Positions 1 through 5,974 of a stretch of 11,846 nucleotides of DNA are shown here, one piece after another. Position 1 is the stretch's first letter; each line of letters starts with the position of its first letter. The DNA is from Synechococcaceae bacterium WB8_1B_136 (GTDB lineage: Bacteria > Cyanobacteriota > Cyanobacteriia > PCC-6307 > Cyanobiaceae), in assembly GCA_010029175.1 (NCBI GenBank), contig RGNC01000056.1, positions 1-11,846 on the forward strand, read 5' to 3'. A model generated the notes under the pieces. That model was not told where the DNA came from and ran no database searches. It saw only the letters and a program-made list of their open reading frames with translations. Position numbers and translations under genes: made by a program.

Positions 1-834
1 GTGGTGAGTTTCTGGCCCCATCCCCGCGAGGTGCTGCACGGGGAACCGCGCCTGCGGCTGGATCTGCCTGGTGAGAAACTCGAACTTCTGGAGCCGTTGG
101 GCATCCGCCAATTGGTGATGGTGCCCTTCACCCGCGAGCTCGCCCTGCTCAGCCCAGAGGCGTTCGTGCTGGAGGTGTTGCATCGGCAACTTCAGGCCGT
201 CCGGGTCGCCGTCGGCGACAACTTTCGCTTCGGGGTGGGCCGCTCGGGTTCGGCCCAGGACCTGGTGGCCCTGGCCGCACCCTTGGGCATCGCGGTTTCC
301 GTGCTGCCGATGCTGCGCGATGCCAGCGGCAAGCTGAGCAGCAGCCGGATCCGCGCCGCCCTGGCGGCGGGCGAGCTGGCAGAGGCCGCCCGCTTGTTGC
401 AACGCCCCTATCGCTTCAGCGGCCTGGTGGTGCCCGGCCGGGGCCTGGGGCGCGGCCTGGGCTGGCCCACCGCCAATCTGCGGGTGGACGGCCGCAAGTT
501 TTTGCCGCGGGAAGGGGTGTATGCCGCCTGGGCCCAGCTGCAGGGTGCGGATGGGCAGGACGGCGAACGGCTGGCGGCGGTGATGAACCTGGGCCCCCAG
601 CCCACGGTGGATCCCACGGCGTCCTCCGCGGTGGAGGTGCACCTGCTCGGTCGGCAGCTGGAGCTGGAGGGGGCGGAGCTGCTGGTGGAGCCGGTGGCCC
701 TGCTGCGCCGCCAGCACAAATTCGAGAGCCTCGAGGCCCTCTGCGCCCAGATCTCCGCCGATGCCGGGGAGGCCGAGCGGCTGCTGGCCTCCAGCTGCCG
801 GCGGACGATCAGTGCCGCTCAGCCGGCGGGGTAG
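1..834 (+). CDS. ribF: Bifunctional riboflavin kinase / FAD synthetase (RibF), 5' end cut by the window
   Basis: RibF phosphorylates riboflavin to FMN and adenylylates FMN to FAD in the cytoplasm. The reading frame is open from base 1 and the first visible residues (VVSFWPHPRE) belong inside the FAD synthetase domain. The N-terminal nucleotide-binding segment, roughly 40 residues, therefore lies outside the window, and the GTG at base 1 should not be taken as the start. Visible residues 1-277 carry GDNFRFG at 72-78 and SSSRIR at 113-118 (adenylyltransferase domain). The flavokinase domain follows, with GRGLGRGLGWPTANL at 146-160, NLGPQPTV at 196-203 and EVHLL at 212-216. The 277 visible residues plus the missing part fit the usual length of just over 300. 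The 3' end overlaps by 16 bases a small gene on the other strand. The identification is firm. Confidence 0.96.
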   Translation: MVSFWPHPREVLHGEPRLRLDLPGEKLELLEPLGIRQLVMVPFTRELALLSPEAFVLEVLHRQLQAVRVAVGDNFRFGVGRSGSAQDLVALAAPLGIAVSVLPMLRDASGKLSSSRIRAALAAGELAEAARLLQRPYRFSGLVVPGRGLGRGLGWPTANLRVDGRKFLPREGVYAAWAQLQGADGQDGERLAAVMNLGPQPTVDPTASSAVEVHLLGRQLELEGAELLVEPVALLRRQHKFESLEALCAQISADAGEAERLLASSCRRTISAAQPAG

Positions 835-935
835 GCATTGGTGAGCCCCCAGCTGATGAAGGCCGCGATGCCCCCCAGCAGCAGAATCCCTGAAACCAGC
901 ACCAGCATCGGGTTGTCGGCTCCGTCCTGGTCCAT
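819..935 (-). CDS. Small single-span membrane protein, 38 residues, function unknown
   Basis: On the minus strand an ATG at 935 opens 38 codons ending in TGA at 819-821. The protein has an acidic start (MDQDGADNP), one hydrophobic stretch at about residues 10-31 (beginning MLVLVSGILLLGG), and a short polar tail ending NAYPAG. This is the shape of the one-helix subunits of thylakoid complexes or of other small membrane proteins, but I do not recognise the family. A GGAAG ribosome-binding-like sequence sits 6 bases before the ATG, which is better than most starts in this window. It lies tail to tail with ribF (16-base overlap) and diverges from thiE across a 115-base gap. The frame, the hydrophobic span and the ribosome-binding site together support a real gene, but no homologue was checked. 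Confidence 0.6.
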   Translation of the reverse strand: MDQDGADNPMLVLVSGILLLGGIAAFISWGLTNAYPAG

Positions 936-1022
936 CCCGAACTTCCCGAACTGTGAGTGCCTTCAGGCTCCAGCCTAGGCAGCCGCAGCCAGGCCCGCCA
1001 CCCGTTGCCCCATTCCGCCCCG

Positions 1023-1053
1023 ATGCGGTTGTCCCGATGCGATTGTCCCGATG
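1023..1053 (+). repeat. 14-base tandem repeat leading into the thiE start codon
   Basis: The unit CGATGCGGTTGTCC is followed by CGATGCGATTGTCC and then by CGATGAG, so ATG occurs at 1023, 1037 and 1051 with a 14-base spacing. Only the 1051 ATG is in the thiE frame, because 14 is not a multiple of 3. The repeat looks like a slippage duplication of the leader next to the start codon. Any effect on initiation is inference. Confidence 0.7.
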
Positions 1054-2115
1054 AGCCCCTCCTCCCAAGCGCAGGCGGTGCGGCGTCTGCTGGATGCCAA
1101 CCTCGACCGGGCCCGTGAGGGATTGCGGGTGATCGAAGACTGGTGCCGCTTCGGCCTGGATCGCACCGATCTGGTGGCCCGCACCAAGGACTTGCGCCAG
1201 CGGCTGGGCCAGCGCCATCACGACGACTACAAGTTGGCGCGCCACACCGCCACCGATGCCGCGGCCGGCATGGCCCATCCAGCCCAGCAACAGCGGCCAG
1301 CGGCCCAGCAGGTGGTGGCGGCCAACTGCGCTCGGGTGCAGGAGGCTCTGCGGGTGCTGGAGGAGTTCGGACGGGGCGTGGATCCCGAGCTGGCCGCCGA
1401 GGCGGCGGCGATCCGCTATGCCCTCTACGACCTGGAGGTGGATCTGTTGCGCTCCGCCAGCAGCGCCCAGGATCGCCGGCAGCTGTTGCAGCAGTGCCGG
1501 CTCTATCTGGTCACCAGCCCTTCCCCCCGGCAGGAGGCCGTGGTGGAGGCGTCCCTTGAGGCGGGCGTCCGCCTGGTGCAATACCGGGCTAAGGAGGGCA
1601 GCAGCGGCCCCGATGGCCAGCCGATCACCGATGCCCTGCGGCTGCAGCAGGCCCGGGCCCTGCGGCAGCTGTGTGCCCGCCATGGGGCCCTGTTCCTCGT
1701 GAACGATCGCCTCGACATCGCCCTGGCGGTGGATGCCGATGGGGTGCACCTGGGCCAGGGGGATCTGCCCCCCGCCATCGCCCGCCAGCTGCTGGGGCCC
1801 GAGCGCTTGATCGGCCGCAGCACCCATGCCCTGAGCCAGCTGCACCAGGCGGTGGCCGATGGCTGCGACTACGTGGGGATGGGGCCGGTGAATGCCACCC
1901 CCACCAAGCCGGGCCGGGAGCCCGTGGGGCTCGACTATGTGCGCCAGGCCGCGGCGGAGAGCCCGATTCCCTTCTTTGCCATCGGCGGCATCGATGCCGC
2001 CAACCTGGCGGCGGTGCAGGCCACCGGCGCCCAGCGGGTGGCTGTGGTGCGCGCCATCACCGAAGCCGCCGATCCCGCCGCCGCCACCCGCACCCTGCTG
2101 GAGCTGTTGCGATGA
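1051..2115 (+). CDS. thiE: Thiamine-phosphate synthase with N-terminal extra domain (cyanobacterial ThiE)
   Basis: ThiE joins HMP-pyrophosphate and thiazole phosphate to give thiamine phosphate. The protein has 354 residues against about 210 for a single-domain ThiE. Residues 1-145 form an extra alpha-helical module typical of cyanobacteria (LLDANLDRAREGLRVIEDW at 13-31, VQEALRVLEEFGRG at 96-109), which I believe is the ThiD2-type domain. The ThiE barrel starts near residue 150 (LYLVTS). Its phosphate and substrate motifs are QYRAK at 177-181, ND at 218-219, HLGQGD at 233-238, TPTK at 283-286 and AIGGI at 310-314. The ATG at 1051 is chosen because it gives the complete extra domain. No Shine-Dalgarno is visible, and the leader holds a tandem repeat. 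The stop overlaps the thiS start (ATGA), indicating coupled translation. Confidence 0.95.
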   Translation: MSPSSQAQAVRRLLDANLDRAREGLRVIEDWCRFGLDRTDLVARTKDLRQRLGQRHHDDYKLARHTATDAAAGMAHPAQQQRPAAQQVVAANCARVQEALRVLEEFGRGVDPELAAEAAAIRYALYDLEVDLLRSASSAQDRRQLLQQCRLYLVTSPSPRQEAVVEASLEAGVRLVQYRAKEGSSGPDGQPITDALRLQQARALRQLCARHGALFLVNDRLDIALAVDADGVHLGQGDLPPAIARQLLGPERLIGRSTHALSQLHQAVADGCDYVGMGPVNATPTKPGREPVGLDYVRQAAAESPIPFFAIGGIDAANLAAVQATGAQRVAVVRAITEAADPAAATRTLLELLR

Positions 2116-2351
2116 GCGAAACCAGGCCAGCCGCCGACTCCGCCACGATCGGCATTCAGCTCAATGGAGAGCCCGCCCGGGTGCCCCAGGGGCTCACCCT
2201 GCAGCAGCTGCTTGAGCATCTGGGCTACCGCCCCCAGCTGGTGGTGGCGGAATTCAATGGCGAGATCCTGCCCCGCCAGCGCTGGCCCGAGCAGTGGGTG
2301 CGGGAAGCCGACAGCGTGGAGGTGGTCACCATCGTGGGAGGTGGTTCTTAG
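2112..2351 (+). CDS. thiS: Sulfur carrier protein ThiS
   Basis: ThiS is a small ubiquitin-like carrier. Its C-terminal glycine is adenylylated and thiocarboxylated to deliver sulfur to the thiazole of thiamine. The product is 79 residues, slightly longer than the usual 65-70, with about 10 extra polar residues at the N-terminus. Typical elements are IQLNGEP at 15-21, LTLQQLLEHLG at 28-38, VVAEFNGEILPR at 44-55 and the end VEVVTIVGGGS at 69-79. The last residue is Ser, not the Gly of the canonical Gly-Gly terminus, so the carrier may need trimming, or this may be the normal ending in the lineage. The ATG overlaps the thiE stop by 4 bases, and the gene sits where a thiamine operon member would be expected. 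The identification is strong from sequence plus neighbour. Confidence 0.92.
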   Translation: MSETRPAADSATIGIQLNGEPARVPQGLTLQQLLEHLGYRPQLVVAEFNGEILPRQRWPEQWVREADSVEVVTIVGGGS

Positions 2352-2374
2352 ATTGACGCCCACTTGATGGGGCC

Positions 2375-3325
2375 ATGGCCTTGGCTACTCAGCGTCTGTC
2401 TCTGCAGCTGCGCCGCCTCTGCAGTGTGCTGATGCTGCCTGCCGTTCTGGCGGTGTTTCTGGCGCTCCCCCAGCCGAGTTTGGCGGCCAGTGGCGGCCGG
2501 ATCGGCGGCGGCAGCTTCCGCTCGGCGCCTTCGATGCCCCGCAGTTACGGCGGTGGCGGCTACCGCGGAGGGTATGGCGGCGGGATGCAGCGGGGCTACG
2601 GCGGTGGCGGCATCGGCTTCCCCTTCATCGTTCCCTTCTTCTTCGGCGGTGGCGGTGGCCTGTTCGGCTTCCTGGTGCTGATGGCTGTGGTGGGGTTGAT
2701 CGCCAATGCCCTGCGCGGCGGTGGCGGCTCGGCCCTGCCCGCCGGTGCCCGTGGCGGAGATCTCGACGCCTACCAGCCCGAAGGTCCGGTGGCGATCGCC
2801 CAGCTGCAGGTGGGGCTGCTCGCCTCAGCCCGCGAGCTCCAGGCCGATCTGCGCCAGCTGGCGGCATCGGCCGACACCAGCACCAGCAGCGGCCTGCAGC
2901 GGGTGCTGCAGGACAGCACCCTGGCCCTGCTGCGCCACCCCGATCTGTGGGTGTACGCCAATGCCGAGGTGGGCCAGGTGCCGTTCAATGCGGCCGAGGC
3001 CACCTTCAACCGCCTCTCGATGACCGAGCGCAGCAAGCTGCGCAGCGAGCTCACCAGCAACGTGGCGGGCAAGCGCAACAGCGAGGGCGCCGGCTTGGCC
3101 GGGGATGCCGATGCCACCAGCGATTTCATCGCTGTGACCCTGCTGGTGGCGAGCCGCAGCCGCATCAACCTCAAAGCCCTCAACGGCTCGGAGGATCTGC
3201 GCGAGGCCCTGCGGTTGATCGGTTCGGTGCCATCGGCCGATCTGCTCGCTGCTCAGCACCGAGGAACTGCTCACCGCCTATCCGGATCTGAAGCATCTCT
3301 GAAGCACATTTCAAGCATCGCCTGA
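2375..3325 (+). CDS. DUF1517 family secreted/membrane protein with a probable C-terminal frameshift
   Basis: The 316-residue product has an N-terminal hydrophobic signal or anchor (about 15-38, ending SLAAS). A Gly/Tyr/Arg-rich stretch follows (about 40-80), then a hydrophobic segment after a run of glycines (about 82-112), then a soluble domain with features of DUF1517 (DLDAYQPEGPVAIAQLQVGLL, and TSDFIAVTLLVASRSRINL at 248-266). This family of unknown function occurs in cyanobacteria and chloroplasts. The product stays normal up to SADLLA (287-292). The last 24 residues (AQHRGTAHRL onward) then look wrong, while the +1 frame from 3249 reads LLSTEELLTAYPDLKHL and stops at 3300-3302, which resembles the usual family ending. 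A deletion here is the simplest reading. The gene starts 23 bases after thiS; the ATG at 2375 gives the full signal sequence. The family call is from memory. Confidence 0.85.
   Translation: MALATQRLSLQLRRLCSVLMLPAVLAVFLALPQPSLAASGGRIGGGSFRSAPSMPRSYGGGGYRGGYGGGMQRGYGGGGIGFPFIVPFFFGGGGGLFGFLVLMAVVGLIANALRGGGGSALPAGARGGDLDAYQPEGPVAIAQLQVGLLASARELQADLRQLAASADTSTSSGLQRVLQDSTLALLRHPDLWVYANAEVGQVPFNAAEATFNRLSMTERSKLRSELTSNVAGKRNSEGAGLAGDADATSDFIAVTLLVASRSRINLKALNGSEDLREALRLIGSVPSADLLAAQHRGTAHRLSGSEASLKHISSIA
3249..3302 (+). pseudogene. Out-of-frame remnant of the DUF1517 C-terminus
   Basis: In the +1 frame relative to the upstream gene, these 54 bases encode LLSTEELLTAYPDLKHL followed by TGA. That is the kind of ending DUF1517 proteins have (from memory, a segment like VEVLWTP and then an ELL...YP.L motif). 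The VEVLWTP-like segment expected before it is absent, so the damage looks like an internal deletion of about 3n+2 bases next to the GCTGCT at 3248-3253, not just a single-base slip. It could be a true mutation or a sequencing or assembly error. Confidence 0.6.
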
Positions 3326-3488
3326 GTGCTTGTTCCGGCTCTGTCGTTGATGGGCCAGAACTTAAGAATCTCTTCCTGGGATAACGCTCGGACGTGGTGG
3401 TTTTGCGCCCCTCGGCTGCTTAGGGTCATTCAACTTGAGTTCGCCTTCGCTCGTGCATCCTCCTGTTCGCCGTCCTGAGCCCCGTGCC

Positions 3489-3620
3489 ATGAAGTGGCAG
3501 GCCAACGGTGAGCTGGCCGGCAGCGATCTGCACGCCCTGGTGTCGCATCTGCGCCACCTGGAGCGCGAAGATCGGGCCCGGGAACTGCTGTGGCTGGGCC
3601 GTAAGGCCGATCAGGGTTAA
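3489..3620 (+). CDS. Small soluble protein, 43 residues, function unknown
   Basis: The ATG at 3489 opens 43 codons ending in TAA. The product begins MKWQANGELAGSDLHAL and continues as a strongly charged, probably helical segment (HLRHLEREDRARELLWLGRK at residues 20-39). No membrane span or known motif is visible. The same frame is open farther upstream to a TTG at 3435, which would add 18 Pro/Ser/Arg-rich residues. The ATG is preferred because the helical, gene-like part begins there, but there is no clear ribosome-binding site for either start. The gene lies 163 bases beyond DUF1517, in a less GC-rich gap that could carry its promoter, though I could not settle on -35/-10 boxes. I do not recognise the family. 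Codon usage and the clean helical pattern make a real gene likely. Confidence 0.6.
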   Translation: MKWQANGELAGSDLHALVSHLRHLEREDRARELLWLGRKADQG

Positions 3621-3698
3621 GCAATCCTGTTCGGTGCGCAGGGGCCCTTGCCGCTGGTCTGCGGCCACCCCAGACTGCGGCTCACCAGCCCTCCCTTG

Positions 3699-3857
3699 AT
3701 GGCGTCACCCTCGCCCCAGTGGGTCAACACCCCGGTGCTGCTTGAGGCCCTCAGTCGCTATGAGCAGGGGCGTCTGCCCCGCTCGATGCAGCTGTGGCTG
3801 CAGGCAGTTCTGGAGCTCGATCAGCCGGTCAGAGGACCGCTCCGGCCCCACTGCTGA
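3699..3857 (+). CDS. Small soluble protein, 52 residues, function unknown
   Basis: The ATG at 3699 gives 52 residues starting MASPSPQWVNTPVLLEALSR and including SRYEQGRLPRSMQLWLQAVL at 19-38. There is one amphipathic helical core with two Trp residues, and no signal peptide or cysteine motif. The frame continues upstream to a TTG at 3648, which adds only a low-complexity leader, so the ATG is preferred. The gene follows the 43-residue gene by 78 bases on the same strand. Its last 29 bases overlap the 3' end of larB on the other strand, tail to tail. I do not recognise the family. The alternating hydrophobic pattern and the position between real genes support it moderately; it could also be chance in a GC-rich genome. 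Confidence 0.55.
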   Translation: MASPSPQWVNTPVLLEALSRYEQGRLPRSMQLWLQAVLELDQPVRGPLRPHC

Positions 3858-4557
3858 GGATCCGCAGCGCGGCCATGGCTGCGCCGTAGCCGTTGTCGAT
3901 GTTCACCACCGTGAGGCCCGGCGCACAGCTGGCCAGCATCCCGTGCAAGGCGGCCGTGCCGCCGGCACTCACGCCGTAGCCCACGCTCACCGGCACGCCG
4001 ATCACCGGTTGGGGCATCAGGCCGGCCAGCACCGTAGGCAGGGCTCCCTCCATGCCGGCACAGGCGATCAGCACGCGGGCCTGCCGCAGACGCTCCAGTT
4101 CCCCCAACAGCCGGTGCAGCCCCGCCACGCCCACATCCACCAGCAGCTCGGCCCCAATGCCGTGCCAGCGCAGGGCCAGCTCGGCCTCGGCGGCCACCGG
4201 CAGGTCGCTGGTGCCGCCGCTGAGCACAAACACCGGCCCGAGGTCCGCTCGCTCCGGGGCGGGTGGCCCCAGGCTGAGGCAGCGGGCATCGGCGTGAAAC
4301 AGCAGCTGATCGCTTCGCTCCGCCATGGCGGGATCGGCCAACAGCAGCTGCCGCACTGCCTCCGCCTTGGTGGCCTCCACGCGGGTGGCCAGGGCCAGCT
4401 CGCCGCTGTTCGCCAGCTGTCGCAGGATCCCGGCGATCTGCGCCGCGCTCTTGTGTTCGCCCCACACCGCCTCGGCCATGCCCAGGCGGCTGCGGCGCGC
4501 CAGATCGAGGCGCGCCTGGGGAACAGCGCCATCAACGGGGCTGGAGTTCACCTTCAA
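3829..4557 (-). CDS. larB: LarB-type pyridinium carboxylase (nickel-pincer cofactor synthesis)
   Basis: LarB carboxylates and hydrolyses nicotinic acid adenine dinucleotide in the first step of nickel-pincer nucleotide synthesis, the cofactor of lactate racemase-like enzymes. The 242-residue product resembles the AIR carboxylase (PurE) fold. Visible signatures are LDLARRSRLGMAEAVW at 17-32, the nucleotide-binding LSGGTSDLPVAAEAEL at 112-127, CAGMEGALPTVLAGL at 166-180, VPVSVGYGVSAGG at 188-200 and VVNIDNGYGAA at 217-227. Cys166 and Cys211 are candidates for the family's active-site cysteines. The start is TTG at 4557 or GTG at 4551; both precede the conserved N-terminal segment and overlap the upstream TIGR03792-like gene by 26 or 20 bases, suggesting coupled translation. 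No larC or larE is in the window. PurE is excluded because the purine-enzyme motifs differ and the protein is longer. Confidence 0.9.
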   Translation of the reverse strand: MKVNSSPVDGAVPQARLDLARRSRLGMAEAVWGEHKSAAQIAGILRQLANSGELALATRVEATKAEAVRQLLLADPAMAERSDQLLFHADARCLSLGPPAPERADLGPVFVLSGGTSDLPVAAEAELALRWHGIGAELLVDVGVAGLHRLLGELERLRQARVLIACAGMEGALPTVLAGLMPQPVIGVPVSVGYGVSAGGTAALHGMLASCAPGLTVVNIDNGYGAAMAALRILSSGAGAVL

Positions 4558-4969
4558 AAATCAAGGGAAAGGGATTGCCCTGGTTGATGCCAGTGGCCTG
4601 GCGCGCCAGGGCTTCGAAGCGACGCTGCACCCGTTCCACATCCTGCTGGGGGATCGCCTTCCACTGCTCACGGCTGGCCCAGTGGATCAGCAGCGTGCCC
4701 TCCTCGCGCTCGGCATCCCAGAGCAGTTGCCGATCCAGGAAACCCGGTTTCTCCGCCAGCCAGGGCTCCCAGCTGCCCCGCTCCGCCTCCAGCCAGGCCT
4801 CCACCCCAGCGGCCGGCACCTTCAGGCGCAGATGTTCCACCACCACCACGTCGTAGGGCTGGGGCATGGCCGCTGGCGCCAGGGCCGCATCGGCCGGGCC
4901 GCCACCGCAGAGCGCCAGGGCCATTAGCAGCAGGGCGGCCAGCAGCCGGGCCAGGCGATGGGGCTGCAT
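4532..4969 (-). CDS. Exported TIGR03792-like protein (monooxygenase-like fold, cyanobacterial)
   Basis: The 145-residue product has an N-terminal signal peptide (MQPHRLARLLAALLLMALAL, likely cut after ADA near 28). A compact domain follows at 38-145, with VVVEHLRLKVP at 42-52, WEPWLAEKPGFL at 67-78, LLIHWASREQWKAIP at 93-107 and the end GNPFPLIFEGEL at 131-142. This matches my memory of the cyanobacteria-specific family TIGR03792, which resembles small antibiotic-biosynthesis-monooxygenase domains; its function is unknown. The LALC before residue 22 is a poor lipobox because Leu precedes the Cys, so secretion is favoured over lipidation. The ATG at 4969 is preferred over an upstream in-frame start at 5089, which would overlap ispF and add 40 non-signal residues before the signal peptide. 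It follows ispF by 46 bases and overlaps larB. Confidence 0.8.
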   Translation of the reverse strand: MQPHRLARLLAALLLMALALCGGGPADAALAPAAMPQPYDVVVVEHLRLKVPAAGVEAWLEAERGSWEPWLAEKPGFLDRQLLWDAEREEGTLLIHWASREQWKAIPQQDVERVQRRFEALARQATGINQGNPFPLIFEGELQPR

Positions 4970-5015
4970 GGGATGCGGGGGCAACCAGGCTGGGGGAGGT
5001 GCCAATTCATTCTGA

Positions 5016-5504
5016 TCAGTCCTTCTGGAGCAGCGCGACGGCCTGACAGGAGATGCCCTCCTCCCGGCCCTCGGGCCCCAGCCGTTCATTGGTGGTGGCC
5101 TTCACCCCCACCTGATCGGGTTCCAGTCCCATGCGGGCTGCGATGGCCGCGCGCATGGCGGCGATGTGGGGCTTGAGCTTGGGCCGCTCCGCCACCACCA
5201 CCGTGTCCACGTTCACCACGCTCCAGCCGCGCTGGCGCACAAGCCCCACCACCTGCTCCAGCAGCACCAGGCTGTCGGCCCCCTTCCACTGCGGGTCGTC
5301 CGGGGGGAAGTAGAGCCCGATGTCGCCCAGGGAGAGAGCCCCCAGCAGGGCGTCCATGATGGCGTGCACCAGCACGTCGGCATCGCTGTGGCCATCGAGC
5401 CCCAGCCCCTCGGGGTGCTGCAGCGGCTGCCCCCCGAGGATCAGCGGCCGACCGGCCAGCAGGCGGTGGATGTCGTAGCCGTTGCCGATGCGCAGTTGCT
5501 GCAT
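5016..5504 (-). CDS. ispF: 2-C-methyl-D-erythritol 2,4-cyclodiphosphate synthase (IspF)
   Basis: IspF closes the cyclodiphosphate ring in the MEP pathway for isoprenoid precursors, which in cyanobacteria supplies carotenoids and the chlorophyll phytyl tail. The 162-residue product has the family length. The metal-binding residues are Asp11 and His13 in GYDIHR and His39 in LDGHSDADV. Also present are LGDIGLYFPPDDPQWKGADS at 59-78, the VVAERPKLKPHI segment at 103-114 and KATTNERLGPEGREEGISC at 135-153, which ends the CDP-binding region. The ATG at 5504 is the first start of the complete domain. It lies 102 bases downstream of the ybjQ-family gene on the same strand. Nothing is missing or unusual. 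Confidence 0.97.
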   Translation of the reverse strand: MQQLRIGNGYDIHRLLAGRPLILGGQPLQHPEGLGLDGHSDADVLVHAIMDALLGALSLGDIGLYFPPDDPQWKGADSLVLLEQVVGLVRQRGWSVVNVDTVVVAERPKLKPHIAAMRAAIAARMGLEPDQVGVKATTNERLGPEGREEGISCQAVALLQKD

Positions 5505-5558
5505 GGATGGGCTGGGAAGCGGGTTGGAAGGCTCGGGGGGCAGTCTTTCACCAAGGCC

Positions 5559-5579
5559 AGCTGCCGCAGCTGCCGCGGC
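5559..5579. repeat. Short tandem and inverted repeat between ispF and the ybjQ-family gene
   Basis: AGCTGCCGC is repeated twice in tandem at 5559-5576. GCCGC at 5563-5567 can pair with GCGGC at 5575-5579 around a 7-base loop. There is no T-run on either side, so it is not a convincing terminator. It is the only structure I see in this 102-base gap. Confidence 0.35.
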
Positions 5580-5606
5580 TGTTGTGGCTGCCCTGGTCTG
5601 GGCTGT

Positions 5607-5966
5607 TCACGGTGCGGCGCCGCTGCCGGCGGGGCCCGGGTTGGCCGCGGCCAGTTCCACGGCGGTGCCGCTGGCGCACACCATCAACATGCCGCTGCTG
5701 CTGCCGAGCACCTCGTAGTCGAGATCCACCCCCACCACGGCGTTGGCCCCGAGCAGGCGGGCCCGGCGGCTCATCTCCTCCAGGGCTTCCTCCCGGGCCT
5801 GCTGCAGCGCCCGCTCGTAGGAGCGCGAGCGGCCGCCCACGATGTCGCGCACGCTGGCCATCAGATCGCGCACCAGGTTCGCGCCCAGGATGGTTTCCCC
5901 GTTCACGATGCCGAGGTGCCGCACGATCGGGCGGCCCTCAACGCTGGGGGTGGTGGTGAGGAGCAT
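5607..5966 (-). CDS. YbjQ / UPF0145 family protein
   Basis: The 119-residue product matches the YbjQ (UPF0145) family, small proteins thought to form ring-like oligomers, with no established biochemical role. Signatures in order are TTPSVEGRPIVRHLGIVNGE at 5-24, ILGANLVRDLMASVRDIVGG at 26-45, GRSRSYERAL at 45-54, GANAVVGVDLDYEVLG at 73-88 and MLMVCASGTAVEL at 93-105. The last 14 residues are Ala/Gly/Pro-rich and look like a lineage-specific tail. The ATG at 5966 lies 8 bases after the trmD stop, so co-transcription with trmD is likely. The gene is complete with no odd residues. Family assignment is strong; function is unknown. Confidence 0.92.
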   Translation of the reverse strand: MLLTTTPSVEGRPIVRHLGIVNGETILGANLVRDLMASVRDIVGGRSRSYERALQQAREEALEEMSRRARLLGANAVVGVDLDYEVLGSSSGMLMVCASGTAVELAAANPGPAGSGAAP

Positions 5967-5974
5967 GGTGGGGC

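Noticed and set aside
2792..2799. GCGATCGC (HIP1-type palindrome).
   Set aside because: A single copy in 11.8 kb is about what this base composition gives by chance, so there is no enrichment.
3312..3332. CAAGCA/TGCTTG inverted repeat after DUF1517 as a terminator.
   Set aside because: The stem is only 6 bases with a 9-base loop and no T run follows it.
3347..3430. Possible promoter TTGATG plus a downstream -10-like box.
   Set aside because: No box has acceptable spacing, so I report only a less GC-rich leader.
4970..5089. Upstream extension of the TIGR03792-like gene into ispF.
   Set aside because: It would bury the signal peptide 40 residues inside and overlaps the end of ispF.
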